This document shows, piece by piece, positions 24,201 to 32,511 of a DNA stretch of 32,511 nt; position 1 is the stretch's first letter, and each line of letters starts with the position of its first letter. Source of the stretch: Lenisia limosa (Eukaryota > Breviatea); assembly GCA_001655205.1 (NCBI GenBank), contig LPNZ01009474.1, positions 1-32,511 on the forward strand, written 5' to 3'. A program made the translations under genes and the position numbers. The notes under the pieces were generated by a model that was given only the letters and a program-made list of their open reading frames with translations, was not told the origin of the DNA and ran no database searches.

Positions 24201-24591
24201 AAGCCATTCCCAATCTAAAATCGATAAAGGTCTGTGAACTTACTGTGCAAGAGGGGATCCGTGAAACATTTTCAAACTCAAAATGCTCCATATTCTAAAA
24301 CTAGGGTTACTTCAAGATCAAATTAACCTTGCGCATATCAGACAAATCAGCATTTGCAGTTACTCCAAGCTGAAGCAGCCAGAGCAAGAAGATGAACACA
24401 ATAGGGGTGATGAGCTGGAAGAAAGTAGAGACGGGATTGCGTTTCTATTAAGTTACAACTGAGCTCTTTCCCACCGCTATTTTGAAGTTCTTCTTAATAA
24501 GAAGCTTTGATTGCCTCCAGATAGAAACCTGCAATTCTATGTTGTTACAAAACAGCCTCATTATCACTAGCAAACCAGGAGTCATCGTCAT
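21204..24591 (-). CDS. ABCA-type half-size ABC transporter (TMD-NBD)
   Basis: ABCA transporters move lipids across or within membranes using ATP. The ATG at 24591 gives MTMTPGLL, then [18 protein letters not shown] and [20 protein letters not shown] (first membrane helix). A large non-cytoplasmic loop follows (about 24400-23830), then membrane helices including [20 protein letters not shown] with [19 protein letters not shown] (family LKExMRxMGLxxxxxWxSW). The nucleotide-binding domain has Walker [12 protein letters not shown]-loop [13 protein letters not shown], signature [10 protein letters not shown], Walker B IVFLDEPTTGMDP, H-loop LTTHSMEEA, and the ABCA tail [13 protein letters not shown] and [14 protein letters not shown], ending AEAEE then TAA at 21204-21206. 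Only one TMD-NBD unit is present, so it should dimerise. Introns are often 26-30 nt. It is head-to-head with a second ABCA gene. Confidence 0.94.
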
Positions 24592-25098
24592 GGAACGGAA
24601 GGGGAAGTGTCAAAAAGCCAATTAAAACGGTCGAAAGTACTTAAACAATTTATAAATTCGTGTTTTAAGTGTAAAAGTGCTTGGATAGCCAGAGCGGTGG
24701 AATGCGGCAAGTTTGCTGAAGCGCATCCTACCGTTGGAAGTACGATGTTGATATATAAGGAGTTTTCTGACTTGTTTCGTCCTTACTTTTATCATTATTG
24801 TTCAATAAAACTGCCGACTTTGTTTTTCGGGTGAGTTTTGACCTGATCTGTCTCGGTCATCTTCCCCAACATTATTTTGGGGAACCCTCTTGTTCCTTCT
24901 TGGCTTTGGTTAAATTCAGCATACTATAGTATATGTTTTTTAAAAGGATTTCTCTTGGATTGAAGCATTCCTTCCTTAAATTGCCTTTGTTTTTGGATGC
25001 TGACAATGAACATTCCAGCCTTTTTTTACCCTCTTCAGCAAACTTACAACGAACTGACGATTTGGTGTTTTCAAAGTTCCAAAGCTGCTCCTTAAGTG
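24592..25098. promoter_or_regulatory. Divergent promoter region between two ABCA genes
   Basis: The 507 bp between the divergent start codons should hold both promoters. A 75-codon open frame at 24607-24834 (+) starts 16 bp from the minus-strand ATG, has no family resemblance and is probably chance. No clear core-promoter element stands out. Confidence 0.5.
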
Positions 25099-28000
25099 AT
25101 GGTTGATTCCAATGGTATGCCTGATTTCGTTTTACAGTTCTCTGATCAATAAGAGCGCCAACGGTTCCCTTCTGGAGGTTCTACAAGAACTCATTTCCTG
25201 GCATTGTTCTCCAAGGCATGGACTAATCAGAAACGACAGGCCAAGACAAACTGTGCTCAAATTGCTTTTCCACTTGCAATTGTTGGGTAAAAATCTCCGT
25301 CCGATGACTTTCCAGATAATTTTGATGTGGCTGAGTCAACAGTTTGTTAACACTTTGGTCCGTGCCGATGGAAAGTACACCCCCATCTTTCGTCATCCTG
25401 AGCTTGTTCCTCCTTTCTTTATGTAAGACCATTTTCCAACTCATAATCAGTGCTCCAAAGAAGAACAGTGGCGTCTGCCCTGACCCTGGCCGTGAAGTTG
25501 AGAAGTACAGCCATTCAAATAAAGTCTTTATCCATCATGCTTCTGGACTGGATGTTGGCCACTATTTAGAAAAAGTATGTCTTGCCTTTTTCACAGAGAT
25601 GACGGTTTAGATGGTCGATTCAACAGGTCTTCTCAAAGATGGTACTAGGATATCTCTCAAGGGTACCTCGTCAGTCTACCTCAGAGACCTCGACCTTGGC
25701 GAAGACCAAAGACCAGGTGTGCTTTCTTGAATTGATTGAGAAATAAAATTGCACGCATGTTCACTCAGCTTAGGTTTTGAAAATTTGACTTATGTTCGCC
25801 AGGAGAACCAGTTTCCTGTATCTCTTGTAAGGCGAGATGGAATGTGTTACAGTTTAGGTCTATGAAATTGTGCCTATTGTCTCACCAGTTGGGGTTTTCC
25901 AGTGGGAGTGCCTTCGTCATCCTTATGAATCCGAAGTTCAGTTTCATGTACATGACAAATGGACTCTGTTTGATGGGGTTTTTTGTTAAGTGCGTTGCTC
26001 TCATAAACATAGAACTGAATTGGAACGGAACATTCATGATCAATGGAATGAAGATGAGAAGTATCAAAAGTGGAGAGCTGGAGGGGTCATCTTTCAGGAA
26101 GCAACCTCTTTTGAGGTTGGTGAAAACTGTTTTTTATTCACTTATTTTTCCGTTTAGAAACACTTTGTGGAATATGGAGTCGGCTACAACAATTCTATTG
26201 GAATCGGTCAAGAAGTGCCGAGAATTACCAACTTGGTTTGACAGGTTATTACTCATACTTCAGATTGCATCTGCTTTGTTCCGCCAAAATCTGCAAAAGA
26301 GAGGCCAGTCACCTGATGAAATTGTTTTCAAGGTTTAATCCAACGTTATTAACCCTTTAGGGAACGCGTGATTTTCCACAACTTGGAAAATTGAAGAACT
26401 TCGATGTCTATACAATCTTGGAAGGGCAAATGTACATTTTCATTCTACAAGTTAGTTAAAACGTAGATAAATGACCATTGAAGCTTCTCTTACCTGTCTT
26501 TATTTCAACTTTGGTTTATGAAAAGGAACACAACCTTTTGGGTATCATGAAGCTTATGGGATTAAAAATGGTATGTTTATAACTTGAAACACAATGACTA
26601 TATAGAGTGTACATTACATTCAAAGTTACATCTTTTTCCTGGGCATGTATGTTATGTCAACTGGATTTACTTATTTGCTTGGTTATCTGTTGAACTTTCC
26701 GTAAGTCCCTTAATTCTTGGTTCACTGTTCAGTTTTTGGGCTCGTAACGATGTTGCACCAATTGCAGTACTTCTGTTTTTATGGGGTAACTGTATGATTG
26801 CCATGTCTTTCTTCCTTTCGTATGTATTATCTTGATGGCCTATTGACTCTGTGTAGCACACTTATGAAATCTGCTCGAACCGCAATGGTGATGGGCTACC
26901 TCATTGTCATTGCTTTTGCTTTGTTTTCTGAAAGCATTGTGAAGAACTTTTACAATGAAGAGAATACTTCAGTGAGATTAGCTGGTCATCATGACATATA
27001 GGCTCAAGTAATTGCCTCGTGCATGATATTCCCTCCATTTGCGTTGTACCGTGGTATTCTTGCGCTCTCCAATAACGTATGGTTCCAGGTAAAATTGACT
27101 TTAAGGTTTCAGAATCTGGCCCAGGATTAACTTGGTCTCAAATCTCAGAAGTTGGAATGGACGAAGTAAGTTAACTGCTTCTCATGACTTTTCAGGCTTA
27201 TATTTACCTCACTATTGAATGGATTGTTTTTGGACTTCTTTCTTTTATTCTAACCAAGTTGTCAAAATCTAAATGTAAGACCATTTAATTGAGTTTTCAG
27301 TTTTCACATTTGTAGTTTCAAATTCCTCTTTCAATAAAGGTAACGGAAGGGGTTTCAGAAATGCCAATTTATCACGTTTACAGGCTCATTACCTTGTGGA
27401 AAGGAAGATGTTGATGCTGAAGTTAAGAGAGTACAAGAGTTAGGAAACGCACCTATTGCTATCAACAACCTTTATAAGGTATCAATCCGCTTTATTGGTA
27501 ACACTTTAGAACTATACTACCAGCTCTGGGGAAATCAATGCTGTCAATGGTCTGAGTCTAGTTGTGCAGCCTGGCTGCCTTGGGCTTCTTGGGTAGGCTA
27601 TCAGTTATTGTGATGTTTCAGTATAAACGGAGCTGGAAAGTCATCAGTGTTGTCGTGTGTTTCCGGCCAAGTCAATGCAACTTCTGGAGTGATCACTATC
27701 CATGGCCGTGATGTTTCTGTAAGACCTGCGTCTTACAGCTCTCTAATGTTGTACTTTTTTTAGGTTGAATCATATGATATCCATTTGGATATGGGTGTGT
27801 GCCCTCAGGATAACATTCTTTGGGGTAACTTGACCGCATATGAGGTATAATGTTTGTTGTTGCCTCACCTCCAAGCACCTACTCTTCTTTGGACGGTTGA
27901 AGGGACTGAAAGGATCCGAACTGCATTCGGAGATCTATCGTGTTTTGAAGCGTAAGTTGGGAGTTTCGGTTGACTGTTTAGAAGTGAACTTGCATGAGAC

Positions 28001-28786
28001 TGGAATGAAGAAGTCAGATGAGTTCAGCGGGGGTATGAAGCGTAGACTCTCCGTTGCCAACGCCCTGATTGGTTTGTCTTTGTATTGTATTGACTGTTAG
28101 GACGGCCCTCAGTTGTCCTCTTGGATGAACCAGCCACTGGACTTGATCCCGCGTCACGTTGTGCTTTGTGGAATGTTTGTGAGACTTGTCGTGATATTTC
28201 TAGGTTATAAACGAGTATAAAGAGACTTGTACCATTCTGCTGACCACCCACGACATGTCAGAAGCTGAAGAGCTGTGCGATCGTGTGGCAATCATGGAGG
28301 AAGGCGCTTTAATGGCTATTGGAACTGTGTAAGCGTACTAATAAAGATATCATTTTCAGGGCTGAGCTAAAAACTCGTTACTCAAAAGGTTTCAGTTTAA
28401 CTTTTGCCTGTAAAACCTCCGTCGAAGAAAAGAAAGCACAGAAGGTGGGGTATTTTCTTGCTCTCCTGACAGTTTAGTTCATTGAGAAAACTTGGAAACA
28501 CTCAAAGCTGGAAGCTTCCCTTGCTGGTTTGCATAATGACAGTCTTATTTTTCAGGAACTTCAACCTATCGTCTCTCCAAAAAGGACAACCCCGAAGAAG
28601 TCTTCCAGGTGATTTTCGAAAACAAAGCAATGCTAAATATCATTGATTGGTTTGTGGGGTCCAGCATAATATAATGTCTCTTTGAACCTATTTTTGTTAG
28701 AAAATTTTTTCCTCAGTTCACAAAATAGGGGACTCTCTGCCTGTGACCTCGAACACGTTTTTATTCAAGTCTTGAAAGAAAACTAA
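25099..28786 (+). CDS. ABCA half-size ABC transporter, plant ATH/AOH-like
   Basis: This is a second lipid-type ABCA half-transporter. The ATG at 25099 (MVDSN) splices to ERQRFPSGGS, then FLALFSKAWTNQKRQAKTNC, which matches the plant ABCA start LLRKNLTFQKRNxxTN. The large loop includes KNSGVCPDPGR and HFVEYGVGYNNSIGI. Membrane helices follow KEHNLLGIMKLMGLK. The NBD has Walker A GINGAGKSSVL, GVCPQDNILWGNLTAYEHLL, FFGRLKGLKGSEL, signature FSGGMKRRLSVA, Walker B VVLLDEPATGLDPASR, H-loop LLTTHDMSEAEELCDR, and C-terminal DWGLSACDLEHVFIQVLKEN then TAA. The GRLKGLKG and WGLxxxxLExVFI blocks are typical of plant ABCA half-transporters, unlike the neighbouring minus-strand ABCA. The usual PQHD of the Q-loop is PQDN here. 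Junctions of the loop exons between 25600 and 26000 are approximate. Confidence 0.93.
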
Positions 28787-28914
28787 CTATTATTGTATTG
28801 GTTACATGAGGGCTTAATAATTTCAGTTTCTATTTACTCTGGCTTGGACCCTGATGATTATGATTCGTTAGATTACAAATAATATTCATAATAGGATAAA
28901 TACTCACAAACGGT

Positions 28915-29855
28915 TTAAAGGGACAGTTTGCACGCAGCGAAAGCAGGTTGTTCAAGAAGATTGTTGTGATAAGCAAGAGCCTTCTAAATAGTGAAACCAG
29001 AACGATGGATCAGAGTGACGCGAACCTTTACACCTTCGGTTTCAGGAAGAGTGACTACGCCCTGCTTCATGAACATCACTGCTCTCTCGAGAATTGGCCC
29101 ATAAGTTACATCAGCCTGATGGGTTACGGGGTATTCCATTTCTTTGTCCTACCATTGAGATCTCATCTCCCAGGAAGAACTTGCCTTGAATACATTCACC
29201 AAGTTCTTCAACGGACTAGGTAGGTTGTTAACTGTACTTTGCATATGATACCAAAAAACAATGATATATAATACAATGAGAATACAATACACTAAACCAG
29301 AGTGGAGCTTACTTTGATGACACCAGCGCGAGCAGCTTCACGCTCCTCATCGGACTCAGCCTTCTTCATTTTGTAGACAGCCATGAGGTGAGGTCCTGAG
29401 TTTGCGATGGCAATGCGGCATTTGGCACTGCGATATCAATCAAGAGGGGGTGTTGCTGGTGATTTAAAAGCAGTTATCATTCCCAATACCGGATGAAAGC
29501 AGTTTCAGGCATGACCTTGGGGCCTTCAAAAGCTTCATCAATATATTCAGCAATTACAGCAGACTCGTTAATAATCTTCTCACCATGCTTAATAACAGGA
29601 ACCTGAAAAGGAAAATTAGAGGAAAGCCATTTCCATACTTTTCCAAGAGGGTTGATCTTTAAAAACCAATCAGGCTTGTTTTGAAGGTCTAAAAGAGCAA
29701 ATAAATATCAGAATACGAAGTATGTAAAAAGAAATAACACCAATATTCCAAATACCGATGTTAATTAATTCAAACTTGACTTTCTTGAGTTCCAGCAGAA
29801 TTCTGATGCGGTGAGCGAAGGGACAACCATCAAAAGAATAAAGAGTAAGGTCCAT
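28915..29855 (-). CDS. Glutathione S-transferase, omega/SspA-like
   Basis: This is a soluble two-domain enzyme that joins glutathione to substrates or reduces mixed disulfides. The ATG at 29855 gives MDLTLYSFDGCPFAHRIRIL; the CPFA motif at the start of helix 1 suggests a Cys-type GST (omega class, SspA or dehydroascorbate reductase-like) rather than a Tyr- or Ser-type. Exons then give DLQNKPDWFLKINPLGK, VPVIKHGEKIINESAVIAEY (the conserved cis-Pro and the Glu-Ser that bind glutathione), ARAGVIK, KFFLGDEISMADVTYGPIL (family FFLGDxxSxADV N-capping motif) and ALAYHNNLLEQPAFAACKLS, ending TAA at 28915-28917. Total is about 198 residues, usual for the fold. Six introns fit in phase. It converges on the plant-type ABCA gene across 128 bp. 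Confidence 0.93.
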
Positions 29856-30296
29856 TGTGTGTCTTTTTGAGTGTATTAGTCTCAACGTGAAGAATCCTTC
29901 TCACAGTTACAGTTTCTCAGTTTCTTCGACATTTTCGACGAAAGCTCGACAGATATATTTAACTGTAACCCCCCATGCTTGATTTTGAGTCTCCAGCAAA
30001 AATTCCTGAACCCGGTGGGGGGTCCCCCCTCATTTATTTGAGGTTCATTGTTCCAAGCAGCTCTGGGTCAATCCGGCCCGTGTTACTTTTTGCTCCCGTA
30101 GCCCGGGCCACGAGAAGTTCATTGGGTTTCATTTTGTGATTTTGAGCCATTGTGCAAGAGATAGACAGATATTAGGTGATTAGGTGATTTGATTAGTGAT
30201 TAGGTTTCATTGTGCCTCAGACAATATATCAATAAATCGAAAAGTTGAAGTTTCTATTTCTTGGCTGTAGGCTCACAGCCAGCTGAAGCTGAGCCA
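29856..30296. promoter_or_regulatory. Divergent promoter region, GST / filamin-repeat gene
   Basis: The 441 bp between divergent start codons holds a GC-rich stretch (about 30005-30120) with a six-base G/C hairpin at 30016-30029 and a GCCCGGGC palindrome near 30101, and a short tandem repeat at 30172-30206. These stand out from the AT-rich surroundings and could be promoter elements, but I cannot name a factor. Confidence 0.45.
30172..30206. repeat. Imperfect TTAGGTGA tandem repeat
   Basis: About four imperfect copies of a GATTAGGT unit lie about 90 bp upstream of the filamin-repeat start codon. Confidence 0.65.
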
Positions 30297-32511
30297 TGAG
30301 ATATATATGGCTTTTTAGCCTGTTATTGTTGCTGGTTGCGGCGGAAGTGACTATAACGGCTCCAGCAGGTTCACCTTTGAGTTCTTGTGGAAAAGAAGGT
30401 TGGTGTTTTGGAGGGATGTGAAGGTTATATAAACTATTATATTAGTTTTTGACAATGACAGGAGTGTTGCCTGCTTTTGGTGTCTCCAGTGCCTTTTCTT
30501 CTGTTGATTTTTCCATTTCTTGCTCCTCGCCTCCCACAGTTTCAGGTATGTTCTTCGTTATATCATGTTTAACTACGGTGATTGAATTTGGGGGAGAATA
30601 AGTTTGTTTCATCGATCTGACAGGTTCAGATTGTTTGATCTCTGTTGAAGTTGCTCCTGGTGATGTGGCTTCTGTGACATTTTTAAGTGGATCAACTGGA
30701 TCGCTCTTTAAGGAGCTTTCGTTTTCAACAACACCTGCTATTGGTTTATCAATTCTTGGAACGATCTCCTTTGAAGCTCCGGACTACAATTATACAATTG
30801 GTTCTTCAGACACGTTCACTGTTACGGTCCAAGGAAGTACTAATGTCACTAATTCAGCTTCTTTGGATATCGAGGTTTCTTCTTGGCCCGTAACTGCGGA
30901 GTTGTCCCCGGCTGTCACTACTGTGTGCAGTGATTTCACAATTGTTTTGAAGGATGGCTGTGGAGACTCTCGTCGTTTCGGAGGGGACAACATCTCTGTC
31001 AAGTCTACTATTGACGCAGTTACAACAAATGCAACGATCACTGACCTTGAAGGAGGCAACTACAAGGTAACCATTGATTGGACCACTGTTGGATCTTATG
31101 ACTTGCTTATTGAACTCTCCCCCTTGACCCTTCTTTCTTCTCCAGTATCAGTTGTGGCTGATAGTTGGGTCTCGCAATTTTCTGTTTTTGGTTCCGGTTG
31201 GGGCACATCTGTTGCTGCTGCTACGAATGTGAGTATGGAGGTAATGCCAGAGGACACCTTTGGTAACCCCATTCCTGAGGGAAGGGGGGACTACCCCACT
31301 ATCTCTATATCCGTGGTATCAGCAGCTCTTGTGACCGTTTTAACCCCAGCATCTGCTGAGGTGTTTTCTTTAACAAATGCTGAAAGTTATTCAATCAACG
31401 TTGAGGTTGGAGGTAACCCTCAAAGTAACTCGTTGATGATCACTGCTGCTATCTGGGATTCTGTTTTCACTATCTCCGGCATTGGTTTTGACGGAACTCA
31501 TTCAGCTGGTTCGGATTTAGCTGTTAATATCACTCCTCTTGATAACTATGGTAACCCCATTCCCGAGGGAAGAGGGGACTACCCGTCACCTTTGACAGTA
31601 GTTGTTAAGGAGGGAGGTACGACAGTTCTGTCCACTACTCCATCCACCATTTTTCAAGTAACATCTGTTGGCAGTTTTACTGTTGAGGCAAAACATGATG
31701 ATGCTTTGATTGACGCTGCTACTATTATGATTGTTGCTGCGTCACCTTTAGCAAGCAAGGCTACTGCTTTGATTAATAATCTTGAGGGTTCTGTTGTAGC
31801 TGGTTCATCTCAAAATGTTACTGTCACTGTCTATGATGAATATAACAACACCATTCCTGAGACTAGACCTGACTACCCTCATATTGACATTTGGATCTTG
31901 TCTGACAGCAACGTTTTCGTTACTAGTCTCAGCAATAATGCAGCTGCAACGCCCCAGGTTACGGAAATTGGTTCCTATAAGTTGGTAATTCGTTTTGATG
32001 CGACAGAGGCAGTCCATCTTACGAAAACCTTTGTTGTTTTGGCTTCTGCTCCTGACCCAACGAAAACTAGAGTTTTATGGCCTTCAGCCATATTGACCGC
32101 TGGTACTACGGTCAATATTCGTGTTAGTGCCATTGACTCATATAACAATATCCTCTCTTTTCCAGCAGCCAGCGATGTTGCTTTGTCATTTACAACCTAT
32201 CAAGGTGTTCTTCCTGTTATCACAAAGGCTGCTGATGATCTTATTTTCAGTTTTACTGTGATCTCTTCTGGACTCCATGTCATACTCTGTAAAATCAATG
32301 ATGCTGATACTCAAAATACTACATCATCAATTACCGTCATTGCGTCGAGCCCGGTCATGGACGCGGCTAGCGTGGAAGTGGCGGGCACGATGCTGAGTTC
32401 GCCTCGCGTCGCCCACGCCACCAACTCTGGTACTCTGACCTTCAAGCTCAAGGACAGCTACGGCAACTACGTTCCGGCGGTTCGCAGCAGCAACCCGGCG
32501 TTTGTCGTTAC
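30297..32511 (+). CDS. Secreted or membrane-anchored filamin/Ig-like repeat protein (3' truncated)
   Basis: The ATG at 30297 opens a signal peptide (MRYIWLFSLLLLLVAAEVTI). Two introns follow (after GKEG and after TVSG), then the frame stays open to the window edge. The protein is made of about 100-residue beta-sandwich repeats. Each has the D-x-Y-G-N turn typical of filamin repeats: GN or equivalent codons at 30962 (degenerate), 31262, 31550, 31844, 32144 and 32462, spaced 96-106 codons. Two consecutive repeats share GNPIPEGRGDYP, so each carries an RGD; the next has NTIPETRPDYP. Many N-glycosylation sites (NYT, NVT, NIS, NAT, NVS, NIT) support an extracellular location. It is likely a cell-surface or matrix adhesion protein; that function is inferred. 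Base composition changes sharply at about 32341 while the frame continues. The C-terminus is outside the window. Confidence 0.85.

Noticed and set aside
24607-24834. 75-codon plus-strand open frame between the two ABCA genes
   Set aside because: It starts 16 bp from a divergent start codon, has no family resemblance and fits chance.
28948-29223. 91-codon plus-strand open frame
   Set aside because: It lies antisense to the last exons of the GST gene, whose exons show clear family motifs, and has no recognisable features of its own.
1-32511. Transposons, CRISPR arrays or prokaryotic operons
   Set aside because: No transposase or reverse transcriptase motifs, no terminal repeats, no spaced direct repeats, and all genes are intron-split eukaryotic families.

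Overview
This is a eukaryotic nuclear window of about 32.5 kb. It is AT-rich and gene-dense, with standard stop codons. Almost every gene is split by very short introns, most often 27-31 nt, with GT...AG ends. The genes are typically eukaryotic: UBL5/Hub1, Serinc, AATF/Bfr2, an SLC35F-type transporter, ABCA half-transporters and PARP. I cannot place the species. The tiny introns, plant-type and general ABCA half-transporters, and secreted filamin-like repeats suggest a free-living or gut-dwelling protist. TAA, TAG and TGA are all used as stops, so ciliate-type recoding is excluded.

Eleven genes alternate strictly in strand. In order they are UBL5 (+), Serinc (-), thiolase (+), SLC35F-like transporter (-), PH-domain protein (+), AATF/Bfr2 (-), ankyrin-kinase-PARP fusion (+), ABCA half-transporter (-), second ABCA half-transporter of plant type (+), omega/SspA-like GST (-), and a secreted filamin-repeat protein (+, running off the right edge). 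Convergent 3' spacers are only 93-185 bp. Divergent 5' spacers are about 440-1150 bp and are the likely shared promoter regions. All gene models were assembled by hand from exons whose reading phases match across the splice junctions; the short unassigned pieces are stated in each entry.

The most unusual gene is at 15565-21079. It encodes about 1,210 residues that join ankyrin repeats, a long helical region, a protein kinase domain with all the main catalytic motifs, and a C-terminal PARP catalytic domain with an intact H-Y-E triad. Other notable points are two RGD tripeptides at equivalent positions of consecutive filamin-like repeats, an abrupt in-frame jump from about 36% to 63% GC at about 32341, the head-to-head pair of ABCA half-transporters of different subtypes, and the unusually small introns with loose 5' splice sites next to a Hub1 gene. 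There are five assembly gaps, and four of them directly follow a poly-G or poly-C run. I see no tRNA, rRNA, transposon or CRISPR array.
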